This document shows positions 48,157 through 60,800 of a stretch of 64,000 nt of DNA, piece after piece. Positions within the stretch are counted from its first letter, which is position 1. Each line of letters begins with the position of its first letter. The stretch is from Rhabdornis inornatus (taxonomy: Eukaryota > Chordata > Aves > Passeriformes > Rhabdornithidae): contig VWZS01002145.1 in assembly GCA_013397075.1 (NCBI GenBank), positions 199,519 to 263,518 of the forward strand, in the 5' to 3' direction. The position numbers were made by a program, and so were the translations under genes. Below the pieces are notes generated by a model that was not told the origin of the DNA, ran no database searches, and was given only the letters and a program-made list of their open reading frames with translations.

Positions 48157-51100
48157 ATCAGCATAATACTCTGAAATAATTTTCTGGTTCAGGCAAGTTG
48201 GCTTTCCATTATTTACTGGGTGATATTGCTATTCTTATTCACTGTTAAATCCAATTTGGGCTTCTGGGCTGAGGGTGCCAATTTTAACTAATCTGACACA
48301 TTCATTTTACTGTATTGCAAAATATACTAAAAAAAGTATGCTCCTGGCCACCCTAGTAGCACTGGACTCCATCAGAGATCCTGCAGAACCAGGCTGGCTC
48401 TCCTGTGGGATGCAGCCAAGGGTAGTGGAAGGGAAAGGCAGGTAGCAGGAGATGAAGGTAGTCTCAAAAGCAGCGTCATGCCTTCTGTTTTCCAGCAGCT
48501 CCTGCCAGTCTTGTGGCATCTCATGATGCTTTGTGTCCCTGTGAGGTGGCCCAGAGTAGTCTTTAAGAGCATGTACTGTGGACCTTGTTTCTGCCCCTCC
48601 AGCCCGTGGTATGTGTTTGTGCTGGGGCTTCATGGGAGCTTGCACGTGGACAACTTGTGGTTATGCTGTGCAGGGCTCATTCAAGGGAATCAGCACTATC
48701 AAACATTGCACTGCTTGCCTTATCTGTGGAAGAACTCAAGTCATTTTATAACTAGATTGGCAAAATTTAGACAGAGCAACTAAAAATCACATCCTCTGGT
48801 GTTGGTTTTTGTGAAAACTGCTTTTTGTGAAGGACACAGAGCCACTCAGCTTTGCTACATCTCTACTAGGTGTATGGATGATAGTGAGAATGTCTTGCTC
48901 TCATACCAAACATTCAGTTTTTGGAGTGTGCAGTGAATTGCCAAGGGCCATCCAAATCTCATGGATCGCCTGTGTGCCTCTGTCTGTGAGACCAGCAAGC
49001 TCTGTGCTGGGCTGCAGGTCAGAGCACTGGCCCACCACAGCTCCATCACTGCCCTTCACCTGAGTTTTCTTTTGATAGAAAGGAGGAGGTGTCAGGTGGA
49101 CAGTGCACTTGTGGCTTATCAGCATCCAAGGGAAAATGTGAATCTCAAGTGGGAAGTGCTCTTAGTATTCTTTGAGAGTAGCCAGACCCACTGAGGCCAG
49201 TGTTTGGTGGGCTTCACGATACCACCCTCAGCAGAGACTTGTAAATGTAGGAAGGAATGACTCACTGATTAGGGAGCATGAAATATGGGCACAGCCGGGG
49301 GTTTTTCTCTTCCTACTGCTTCTGCTTGGAGCCAAAGCAACATTGTCCTAAATTTTAATTTTTGGCTGTTCAAATAGGAAAGAAGCTTTCTGGCTCTATT
49401 TGCTGAAGCACTCTTTCTCTTAATACAGCCAAATGATTCATAATTAGAAAGAGTAGTGTACTTTACTCAGTCTTTTCTGGTAACACAGAAACTCATTAAG
49501 CACCATGCATCCAAGTGCACTGTTTTATGTAAACAAGACCTCTGAGAGAGATATAGATGTCTGATAAAGATGAAAAGAAAAACAGACTAATAGCAGGCCA
49601 CATTAATAATGGCCATGTCATGTTCTTAGAAAACAAAAGTAATCTGCTGTGCAATTATTGCACATTTCACAGCAGGATAGGGGCAAGGTAAAGAACAGAG
49701 ATGTGTAAGGAAAGGACAGTTACGGATTTGAGATCCAAATTATTTAGTTGCAGCTAGGTTTGAAACTTTGCATGATTTTTGTTCTGTGGTGAAATGGGAT
49801 AGTCTGTTGTACTTCCAAGTGCTTGAGACTGGTATTTTGTGGATGTTCTTTGCTGAGACCTTCAGGATGCAGTTGTAACTCATACTGAATTCATCTAACC
49901 TTCAGTAGTTAAAGCTGACAGCATTTTTCTTGTTATGTCTAGGCAAGGTTTCGGTTATTGATTCATTTAGCCGTGGACTCTGCTGTTAATAATGTATTTA
50001 AATAAACTGGATGGCTCAAGCTTAAAACTGTTTCTCTGGTTGTGTCTCCTGGTGCTGTGTGGATGGTTTGAGCTCTCTGAAGTAGTTTGGCTTTTTCCGT
50101 AAGATGCACAGGCTTTGACCACATGAGCTTCATAGCAGTGCCGTATTCTCTGTGGTTTATGGAGGGGGTAGCCCTTCAAGCTGAAACCAAAATTTGCTCT
50201 GCTCCCTTCAGCTTTTCTTTGCCTGCATTCTGATTCTACTTTTTTCTGCTTTCTGAATTCCAAAAGTACATGAGAAAAAGGCAGGTAGAGATGGCACGGG
50301 GAGGCTTTCAACCCAGTTTTATGGAATTGAAAGAATGAGATTTTCCCTGTGTAATGAGTCCTTGTATTTGCTTAAATATTGAATAACGGAAGTCAGGCCC
50401 CCAAGCTCCACAACCTGTGGAAGATCATCCAGCTTGCATTGCTTGAAGTAGCAATGTCTCAAGACCATAAACACCTATATCATATATAGCTATGCATACA
50501 AATTTTAATTTATAATTTTTTAATAATAGAATATTTTTTATAATATAAAAAGTGTTACATAACGTAAAAATCTATGCACACAAAAATGCACTTAATAAGC
50601 AGTATGCTGTTTTCTAGTAAAAAGCAGAGGATTGGGCTTGACCGGCGTGAAAAGATAGTAAAAACAATAAAGGTAGTATGTAGCTTCCACCATATTATTT
50701 GCTCCATTCCAAAGTAAGCAGAATTTAACTTAAAATAGGTCATTAACAGCAGCTGGCATTATCCACGTTAAGCGACGGAGAGGTCAGGCACTTCCACTGA
50801 GACTAGATAAACATGCCAGAAGTATAATTGCTTGCATTTGAACTGAGATATTACAAGCACAGTTTACATAAATATTTGTACTAGTGTACTTTTATGAACT
50901 GAGCTGTCTTAACTTCTTCCACAGATAGTCATATAAACTCAGTAAACTCTAGGCTGTAGGCACTTATGCCATGCCTTTCACTGACAACAGTACTCCTGTG
51001 TAGCATAATAGGCCTGATTACCACCAACACTGAAGGAAATGCTTCAGCCTCTGAGTCTCTTTACAGTCAAACTCCCCAAGATCTTTTCTGAGTAAACTGC

Positions 51101-51359
51101 TAGTTTCTTTGTTCCCTTTTCCACACACTTAGTGGCTGTGGCTGATGCTCTGTGTTCATGATCAAGAGCTCCCAGAGCTCAGACTTTGTGATCACAACAT
51201 TTCAGAATTATAATAAAACCTCATAGGGCAATAGGATGTTTAAATAAAGGCCAGATGAATATGAACATAATTGATAGATTTTAGCCTTTTAGTGTAAATT
51301 ACCTGTTCTTCAAAGTTATTGATGAATTTAGCTGAGGGTTTTCTGTTTATTTTCTTCTG
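48157..51359. other. non-coding stretch, no gene recognised
   Basis: No supported gene. Frames around 48307-48645 (minus) and 48478-48783 (plus) overlap each other in a slightly GC-richer patch, and neither has a good donor/acceptor pair. An extremely AT-rich block lies near 50490-50560. Confidence 0.45.
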
Positions 51360-51627
51360 AGAGAATGGCCTGAAGTTGTGGAAGGGGAGGTTTATGCTGG
51401 GTATTAGAAAAACGTTGCACACCCAGAGAGTGTTTGGGCACTGGAACAGGCTCCCCAGGGAAGTGGTCATAGCACCAAGCCTAAAGAGCTCAAGATGAAT
51501 TTGTCCAATGGGCTTGGGCACATGGTGTGATTCTTGGGGATGATCCTGTGCAGGGCCAGGAGTTGGAGCCAATGATATTTGTGGGTCCCTTCCCACTCTG
51601 CATGTTCTATTGGTTCTGTGATTCTTG
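51360..51627 (+). mobile_element. CR1-type LINE 3' fragment with preserved 3' end
   Basis: The segment matches the CR1 3' layout in order: gagaatggcctgaagttgtg, ggggaggtttatgctgggta, a gagtgtttgggcactggaac block, aggctccccagggaagtggt, then ggagttggagccaatgat, gggtcccttcccactctg and the terminal ggttctgtgattcttgg, which is the degraded CR1 end octamer. It is the most complete CR1 3' end in the window. It is not coding; the minus-strand open frame across it is a by-product. Confidence 0.88.
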
Positions 51628-54099
51628 GTATTGTTCAGTTCTTTTTCTACCTACTAATTTTCTGATGGTGTCTAGAAGTGACCACAGTGCTCTTGTCTAC
51701 AGAAATATCTTCTGTTGAAGGTACTTCTCGCTCTTTCTACATCTCTGTGCTCAAAGGCTAATGGTCACAGAAGTGACAAACGATTCTCAATAAAACTGAA
51801 TAAGTGTCTGCTTATGCCCTGGAGCCAGAAGGGTCCAAGTTCCCGAAACTTAGATTCAGTTTCAAGGAGTCTTCCTTCAAGGAGTTTGGGACTCAGAATA
51901 GGTGCTTACAAGGATTGTGCTGCAATCCAATTGGGGATGGGAATCATAGCGCAAGGCATATCTGCATTCTACGTATTTTCTGCTATTGAAGATGCATAAG
52001 CAATTGATTCTCAGCTGTTATATAAATACTTCAATAAAGAAACAGTTCTCCAGTGCCTCTGAAGGGCACCCAAGGAGAGAGCTGAAATATTGCTGGGGTG
52101 TTAACTTGAATGGGTTGAGCAATGATAAGATAATGTAGGAAAAGTACTGTGCTGTTGCTAAGTGATTAGTGGACAGTTTTACTTTACATAAAATGGGTCC
52201 CTCAGTTTGTACTTGGTCAGCTTATATGTAAAATTGTATTTTCCTGCTGTCAGATGCCAAATGACACTCCCGCTGTCACAACCAAGAACTCTGACTGAAT
52301 GAAGATATGCACCAGGTGAGTGCGCTGAAAAAAAGAAGTAACTTTCCTCTCCTGATGAAGTGCATACCAAATTTCTCAAGTGGTTGAGAGCCATCCAACC
52401 TGTATCTTGGAGACCCAAAGAAGGGGAAGCAGTGGATGCAGTTCACTAGATGATCGTGATTGTGACCTCTCACTGCCAAAACAGGAATGGAGGGCATAAA
52501 ACCACATGTCAGAGAAACTTGGCCATACTGGCCTGTGCCCTGCCTGCTGACTGATGTCCCACTACAGATGCCATTTTGGACTGGCACAGGATTTATGATT
52601 GCTGAACTTCGTCCCTGGACATAGGATTCATCCTCAGCCTGAGGGGGTGTTTGAGCTGCCTGCAAACTGCACATACTCAAAAAGCAAAGCCCAACAATCC
52701 TTACATTAACCTATGTCTGTGCTTATGAGACTCGGAGTCCCCCGCAATGAGGCAAATCAAATCAATGATGAGTATGTTTCAACATCTTCCTTAGTCCCCA
52801 GTGTATTCACTTTCCACTGCTCCAAAATGTAGCTAACACAAACACTTCTGTTTCCTCCCCCCCGCTTTTTTTTTTGCTGTTTTTATTATTCTTCCTCCAT
52901 GTGTTTCTATCATTAAGCTGATTGATCATCAATGACATACAGTTTTTGGCCTAAGCTTTAAGTTGGATCCTGAGGATTTGTCATGCTTATTGAATATCTG
53001 CGACTCAGATGTTTTTGGGGGAAATCTGCCAATAAATTAGGCACAATAAAGTATTACAGATTATGGGTACTGTTACTTCAATGCAATGCTATTATGGAGC
53101 ATAATACTAAAAGCATAATTTTCCCCTGTTGAATACTTGCAGACGTAGTTAGGTGGGTTACTGGAAAGACTGTGAATTAAGTACCTGAGTGGTCAAATTG
53201 AAACTGAAATCCTCAAAAGTTGAATGGTCATTGGTTTTGTTAATTGTTTTCAAAGATTGGGGTTGATTGAAAAAACCAAAGTGCTAATGTTTTCTGTTGG
53301 AAGAACTGAAGCGGGCCAAGTGCCTTTCATAAGTATTTCCAGAGGATTTATTTCAATCACAAATCAAACATAACTAAAAGTAAGAAATGCTGCATGCCCA
53401 TAAGATCCAACCACAATGGAGTTAACAATGAATTGATTTTATGCCAAACTGTGTTACATCCCAAACCAGCAGCAGAATTCAAACCCACTGCTACACTGGA
53501 AAACAATGCAGCTGCCTGAATAGGATTCTTCCTCCTTCCATGGTTGCAGCATAGTGTATGTTTCGAAAGACAGGGGCTCTGTTTTGCCAAAGAAATTGTC
53601 ATTTTTCTTTGCTGGTTTAAAGGCCAGAAAAATCAGTTAAGAAAGAAAAGTAAACAGGTCATGCAGTGGCAGCAGAATGACCATTTACACATACTGGAAA
53701 GTACCTGGCACAAATCAGAGCAGCAGAAATGCACTGGGGGCAGCTTTTAGGGTAGCCCTCATCCCCTGTCCCAGCCCCTCTCCTCCCTGTTCTGTTGGAT
53801 AGAGTCTTATAAAACAATTGATTTTTCCATCCAGTGTGTTGAAATCCAAACACCATTGTATGTTTGACAGGTATGTTGCTGCTAATCTTACAGATTTAAA
53901 AGTGAAAAAGTGAAAGAAGAGGATAATTGGTCAATTTGTAGCCAGAAGGTGGTACTTGTTTGAGATACATGCAGATCGTGCTTTTCTCTATCAGTGCAAA
54001 AATCCCAATAAATGATCTGAAGGAACAGCCGGCGCTGGGGTGAGGATGTATGTGTGTGTGTGGTGTGCCTGGTAGGGTTTTTTTACCCGCTCTTGCAAA
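51628..54099. other. non-coding stretch, no gene recognised
   Basis: No supported gene. A 134-codon minus-strand frame at 52276-52680 has no recognisable motif. Short direct repeats of a caaggagt-type word occur near 51861-51890. Confidence 0.45.
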
Positions 54100-54620
54100 G
54101 CACAGGCCTTAATGAGTTCCAGGGGGACAGTGGCTTGTCAATCACAATATACTTTTCAAGTAATAGTCATCTCTGCCCCATCACAGAACCACAAGGCATG
54201 AAATAATTAGAAAGCCCAGAGTAACTGCTCTGTTTTACAAGAGCAAAATCCTTGTGTGGATCATTTACATAAACTTGTCACTTCCCATTACGGTTCTAAT
54301 GCAAGCTGGGTAATAATCATGGGACCGGGAGAGGGGAGGTCAAGGTATGACGCTCCTCCATGTTTGAAGCACAAGGTACGCATGTGCCCAGCTTTCCATC
54401 CCCCACTGAATTAATGTAAAGTATCTTTTATTTTCCATTAAATAAGAACTATTCACGCTGCTATGGTAGCAGACCATGTGCAGCCTTCTCTTCTTAAGAG
54501 AGAAAAAAGGCTTTTGCGTCAAGCCATTGTTAGGGGAGAATTCACTTTGAGGAGCATTTCAAAGCTGATCCGATTGGGGAAGGAATAATGTTAAATATTT
54601 GGTATGAAATATTTATAAGA
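54100..54620. promoter_or_regulatory. candidate conserved regulatory element
   Basis: A repeat-free block of mixed composition with several developmental-factor cores. TGTCAATCA at 54136-54144 reads TGATTGACA on the other strand, the PBX/MEIS-type composite. TAAT-containing words lie near 54111, 54203 and 54311. Its texture differs from the neutral-looking neighbourhood. Conservation cannot be shown without alignment. Confidence 0.22.
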
Positions 54621-54736
54621 TGCACACATGAACATCTGACAAAGTAGCCTGGAAAATACACATTCTCATCTTTGACAATTTTAGGCTCTTTCTATCTGAA
54701 TGAGAGGGTGGAGAAAAGGTGTGTGCAGAGGGAGAA

Positions 54737-54752
54737 GTGTGTGTGTGTGTGT
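54737..54752 (+). repeat. (GT)8 microsatellite
   Basis: Eight GT units, followed 20-30 bases later by a CA-rich run (about 54771-54787) that is partly complementary to it. The two could pair as a weak hairpin. Confidence 0.85.
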
Positions 54753-55539
54753 ATAAAAGCATCTAAACACTCGCACACATACACACTCGGGGCAGACACA
54801 CTTGCATACGAACGCCTGAATGGGTTGACGGGATTTAAGGCAATCTGCATCTGAATACTGCTCTCCAAAGATGGTGGCAATGAGGGCTTGCTGAAGTCTG
54901 TTTTAATCATTGTAAAGGAGGAAGCTCTGCACTAATGCCTATCACGGGGGGCATCGTAGAGTGATGGAGGTGATGGCTGCTGTTGTTGCTGCTGCTGTTT
55001 TCCAGCGACCATTTTGTTAGTGTTCTTCACAACTGTTGTCAGGCACATTTTTGTCACGTGAAAACAAGACTCTGCTTTTTGCACAGATTGACCTTCCCCA
55101 CCTGCATCCCAGCATGGCTGTTTCATTTCACTTTTACTTTAAAAAAGATGTGCAAGGAGCAGATTTACTTATAGGCAACCAGAATTGTTGGGTTTTTTTT
55201 TACATTTTCGTGTCTTTCACATAAAACAAGGCAAAATTTATTTTTTTTTACAAGGGTCTGGAAAGGTTTCAGAAAAATGGGTTATCACCTCATTCTCAGT
55301 CCTTATGACAAGGGATAAAGAGAGAATGTAATGGCTCACTCCTTATGGCAGTCACAGTGAAATGCACAGGGATGGCATATATTAAATAACCAGGATAAAG
55401 GAAACCATGTGATCTGCTCTCCTTGTAAGGGGATCTAATAGCTCTCTTTTAGAAACGTTAATTCCTTTTCCATTTTTTTTTGCCTTGTCTGTTCTTTGCC
55501 TACCCCACTTGTATCAGCTATAGCATGTTGTTATTCTGT

Positions 55540-55830
55540 GATGTAAATGCTTGGTTCAGGCTGCAAACAGGTTAGAGCAAGACCTTTGTGTCTGTAAACA
55601 TCCTTTTTACACATCAGTGCTAAACACATACTAATAGCAATGCTCTTGATGAACTAAAAGGCTATATATTTCTCTTCCTACAGGCTTGGAGATTTATTCT
55701 CTCTTTAAAATTTGCTAGATCAAATGCTCTGGGCAGGCTCCGTGCATTGTACAACATGTTTTTATGTGAGCAGGCGGCTCAATAACAAGGCAGCATCGTT
55801 TGCCCTCATCTATCAGCTTTTGTCTTTGAG
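55540..55830. promoter_or_regulatory. candidate conserved regulatory element
   Basis: Repeat-free DNA with a forkhead-type TGTAAACA at 55593-55600 and a TCF/SOX-like CCTTTGTG just before it at 55583-55590. A complex non-repetitive stretch continues to about 55820. No coding potential is evident. It reads like enhancer DNA, but this is an impression from motif content only. Confidence 0.22.
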
Positions 55831-57814
55831 TGGAAGTGTGGGGCCTGGTGAGAGGTAGGATATGAACTGTGTCCAGACTCTATTCCTTATCTCCGAGATC
55901 ACCAAGAGGGAGGGCATTGTTGATGGATTTAAATCAGCTTTTTCTCCCCTTGTGCACAACAAAAGTCTAAATCCCTTTTCAGGCCAGATTGCTCCATTTC
56001 GCTGCATGGGCTAGGCAGATTGGAAACATGTTTGTCACTCAGCTTTTCTCCTAACCTAATCAGTAGACATTGGGATGGTGGGATTTCAGCGCTCAGTGTA
56101 TCACCCTTTAATCTATGGAGTTGGCCTTTAAAAGCTGCTGATGCTGTTGCTGCTATGTGTGAGCTGCTGCTGTCTTTCATTTCTGGAGACAGATATAAAA
56201 ATAATGTTAACCATGAGCACAAGCAGAGGGTTTAGCAGGGATTTGAATCTCAAATGTGATACTTAGCACTGACCAACTTGATTTGGTCCAGCAGAGCAGA
56301 ACCCCTTATTCCATTATAATAAAGTGTGTTGTATGTGGAGATGATGACAGTGGGATTTACTGCATCTGTATTTTAGTTCTGCTCATGAATGGGCCTAAAT
56401 GGGAATAACCACAGGCCACAGGAACATGTGGCTAGAAAAAGGTGGTTTGGCAGATTTGTCTTTAGGTTTCAAAGGTCTCTCTGATAAACCCACAAACTCA
56501 CCAGTGTCTTTGCACTTCTGAGCTCCATGGCATACCATCCTCATCTGTGCCTGGAACCACAGTCCTAGAGGGGACAAATTGTCACAACATGAAGGTATGA
56601 AAAAGCAGGCTAGCTCTTGTGAGTTTGCAGAGGTCAGAAGGATGCCAAGAGGGAGAGTTATGTGATAGATGTGATGAAGGATGTTAAAAGCACTAAAAGA
56701 ATGTAGGCTCTTCAAGGCAGAGGCTGCAGCTCTGTTTACACACAAACAAGTCTGTATCTGCTTGCACACACACAGCTACTTGTTGTGTTAAGCACAGCCT
56801 GAATCAGATATTGACTGAGGTCTCTGGACAAATACAAGATGATTCCTTCCAGGAAAGATATAATTCATTGACTAGGTATGCAATAACATTTCTAACTCTT
56901 TTTCTGCCACTAAAATGCTCTGCATGAACTACCTTGCATCCTCTTGAGCCACATTTCTACTGTTCTGTGGGGTTGTAAGGTACAGGTAGCATGCAGAATT
57001 GCATCTACCAGCCCCATGTCATGTCTTCTTTGGCCATGAGAAGCCAGGTACAGAAGGAATGTGGAACTCGGCTTCTGTGAAGCAAGGATGGTTCAACAAT
57101 TCAGCCCAAATGTTCAAACTCAACATTTTGCTGTGAAGACAGGCTGGCTGGGTTTTTCAAGAACCCATTTTATTCACTGATAGATGGGGAGGAAGGCTTG
57201 CTCCTGCCAGTCTGGCGTCCCAGATTCCCAACATCCTGCCCCTGGTGGTGTCAGGTCCCTGCCTGGAACTCTGACCAACCTGAAAGAATAGGAAACTTTT
57301 TAATTTCTTCTTTCTCTTTTCATCATTTAAAATACAAAAGAATTTTTGAATGGAAGTTCCATTTTCAGCAAGCTCAAGTTCTTTCTTTTTAGTGGTTGTG
57401 AACTATGCCAATTGTTTTGTTTAAGTGCTGAATAACTCCGTTTAGTTTTGGCTACCCTAGGACAGCAAGAAAAACACCAGTCTGCTTTCCGAAAACCTCC
57501 TTTGTTTTTGGGAAAGAACACAATTTTTTCAAGACTTTCCAGATTCTCTTTACCCATAGTAGAGGAGAAGGAATGTAAAACAAGACACAAATAGGCAAAT
57601 TTCCCCAAATGTTTCTATGGGTACTGATCGTCCGTGCCTTTATTCCTTCCTGACTTAATAACTGGGAATGTTTTTAGCAACTTCCAGTATTCAAGTACAA
57701 AATTTCCGATGAGGTGGATAATATCAATATCTAGAGTAAGAGCCTGTGTCCTTATTGTGAATTAGTAATGATCTTTCTGAAGATGCCATTCCAGTGGGTA
57801 ACTCTAGAACTGGG
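55831..57814. other. non-coding stretch, no gene recognised
   Basis: No supported gene. The part at about 56080-56180 has CTG-rich words and remains free of recognisable repeats. A 124-codon minus frame at 56395-56769 is at chance length. Confidence 0.45.
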
Positions 57815-57875
57815 AGCTGAGGCACTTGATCTTAAAGGCCTTTTCCAGCCTGCAAGATTTTTATGACTCCATGTC
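57815..57875 (+). mobile_element. short CR1-type LINE 3' tail
   Basis: The stretch cttgatcttaaaggcctttt followed by ccagcctgcaagatttttat matches the last part of CR1, where a gatgatcttaaaggtctttt block precedes the terminal octamers. Only about 60 bases remain, so the call rests on a short match. Confidence 0.6.
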
Positions 57876-60800
57876 TTGCTGGATGGGTCAGTAGCAGAGG
57901 ATAATTGAGATAGATCCTAGGTAGGGTCTCTGAAGAGATGAAAGGCCATGATGAAAGTGCTAACAATGTGAGAAAAAATGTGAAGGGGTGTAACCCACGC
58001 CTCTTGAAAAAAGAAACTTTCCTGATGGACGCAGTATAGTCAATAGTACAAGTCCAGTTGGCTGATGGGATAGGTTTTTAACCCACTTCCCTGGTGAAAC
58101 AAGTGTAAGCAGTCCATACAAGGGCTGGATGATAATAAAAGTCTGATTCCAGCAATGGGAAGCAGGGAAAGCAGGTGGGCTCCTCTTTTTGATCTCTTTT
58201 TTCTAAAGCAACATGTAGATATGTATTTATATATATTTATAGCAAATTAATTAAACAAAATACCTTACAAGGTGAGACTGCAGAACACAAGATTCAATCA
58301 ATAACTGCCTTTTTTTTTTTTTTTAATTCCCATGTTCAAACAGAAGTCCCTAAGAAAGGAGGGCTGGATATTCCACACAGAAAAGTGTCAGTTTTTCAAA
58401 CAGGTTGTTTATAGAAGGTCTTAGTTAAATCATCTCATTGACTAACAAATATTTGATCTCTGCCTATGCTATTTCTGCCTGGGTTGGTAATTAAATTGAG
58501 AAGAAATTCAGCTCAGGTGAACTGAAAACTTTAATAAAAGTTTTACTTCTGCAGAATATTTTTTTGCAACTAGGATGTAAATAGATTTTTCTTATTCAAG
58601 ACAAAATAGTGTCAAATGTAACATTTTGTTTAATGGCCTTTTTAAGGAGAGGAAATGACAAAATAAATGCAATCTCTTTCATCCAAGAGCTTGGTGATTA
58701 GGGCCCTTATTTTGTGTGTGGGAGGCCAGGATTACGTTTTTTCCTCATCTTGAGGACATTTGAATTGATATCACTCAGATACAAGGGCATTATTTATGTA
58801 GAGGAGAGAGTTCTTAACTCCTCTTATTGCTGTAATTTTATTGGGAAAATACTTGAAATATTTTGGAGGCCATGGAGAGAATAATTTTGGGGCTTAGTGC
58901 ACCCACCTGGGAGGAATAAGATCTGGCTGCATTACACCAACTACTTAATTTAAGAGTGTAAATGTCTCCTGGAGCAGGTACTGCAATCCTTTTCTTTTTT
59001 TTTCACCATGACACATTGAACTTTTTAGTGATGAAGGTTTTTTTTTTCTCACTGAGCCCTGAAGAGGGTTTTCTTCTATGGAAAACATACAGATTGAGCA
59101 GGAGACACTGTGACTGTGTGAGCCCAGACAGGCAGCCTGGCAGGTGGGTTAATACCTGCAGAACCTAACTCAAACTCTGTCCAGGCAAAGGAGAGATGGT
59201 TCCTAGGTCAGTGTAGTGCCTGAGTGACAGCTCTGCAGCTGCCCTGGGAGACTTACAAATGTAGCAACAACATTTTCTTTCTCTTTTTTATTTTCATTAG
59301 ACAAAGCTAAAAATATTGAACAAATCTGATGTTCAAAATAGCTGTGGGAAGACAAGAAACCACAGTTAGCCAAAAAAAACCTTTGCCCATTTCTTTTTTT
59401 GACATCCTAGTCACAACTGCAGCTTGAAAAAGATAATTAGTAGTTACCTTGATTGCTTGGTTGTGTGCTTAAGAAAGGAAAACTGAACTTCAGTAAGACT
59501 CTAGCCTTCTTGTCAGATCAGACAGTTTATGAAAAAACACTGGGACTATAAAATGAATATAGAAGACAAAAGGTAAACAAGCTTTCCACTTACAGGAGAA
59601 CATTTGTATTTATTTCCCTTGCTGCTTGTGTTTGGGGCTGAATCTTGGGGCACAGCTAGAGGAATCAATGCAAGTAGCATGATATTAGCAATGGAAGCAT
59701 TTTTAATCAGAGATGTATCTCAGAGAGATACCAACAGATGGTTTCCTTTCCCTTGAAGTCTAAAGGGAAGGAGGGACAAAACACCTGAATTGTGGAAAGA
59801 GCAATCTTGTGTGGTCAAAGGGATTATCTAGATTAAAAGGAATTTCTCACAACTTTAAACTGTTTTATTCCTTTTCTTGCCTTCTTATTCTCCCTGAATG
59901 AAAAACACTAAGATCCATTTTATCATTTTTCTCCTGCTTTTGCACTCTAAGACTTTATTCTATTCTCATATTAGTGCTTACCCTGCTTTCTTCCAAAGTG
60001 CAGGTCCTTTCCAGAGTGACTGCAATCAAAAGATTCCCTAGCTGAGAAGGATGCCAAAATAAACTGCTCGAGGTCCCACCTCCCAAGACTTTCAGGAATC
60101 CTAGTAGAGACTGATGAGTTAGATTTGGCACAAATTTCGTATTTTAAATATATTCTTTTTCCCCTCTAGGTCATGGATATTTAGACAGATGTGTTCAGAG
60201 ATTTGCAAAACTTAAGGGAATGACAAGGTTAGCTTTGTGTTGTGTAAGTGACCAAAAAACCCAGTCATTGCCACTGCAAGTGAGGAAGCCATCAAGGCCC
60301 AGATATTCTAGGCTGTGATGGAGTTTTTCCTCTTTCTGATAAAGACAGGCTCTGTTCAACAGAGGTGCTAAGACCCTTATGACCTGAATTCTTGCCAGTG
60401 TCATTCCTTTACAACAACTCATTATACCTTTGTATTGCCTGAGCTGCTAAAGTGTTTTTTTAGGACTGGCACCACCTGTGAAAATCCCACTTGTAATGGC
60501 TTCACCTCTGCACTTCTGCTGGAAGCAAAGCCCTTTTCCTAAGCAGAGGTGTGATTCTCACTGCTGTGGCTTCAGAGAAGGAAAGCCTTTTAATCGAAGT
60601 GTTACACCTGAATGACTGTTATCCCTGAAGGGAAAAAATAAAAAGCCTCTCATGGGACCAACAAATAACTCATGAGCCTTTCTACAGAGGAACAGCAAGA
60701 AAAGTATGTCACCTTGTCTTGTTTGGCTTGGCAGAGCCAGAGTGCTCATAAGAGGTGAAGCTGCTGTGACTTGCCTCCCCTGCTCCCAGAGCCACGCAGC

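Noticed and set aside
48307..48783. Overlapping plus and minus frames in a GC-richer patch next to the 48014 exon candidate
   Set aside because: Both are open mainly because of composition; neither has a usable donor/acceptor pair.
52276..52680. 134-codon minus-strand frame with protein-like patches
   Set aside because: No recognisable domain, no convincing splice sites and no in-frame conservation evidence available.
54932..55126. Glutamine-run minus frame
   Set aside because: The run comes from a short imperfect CTG/TTG repeat near 54975-55000, with no other coding signs.
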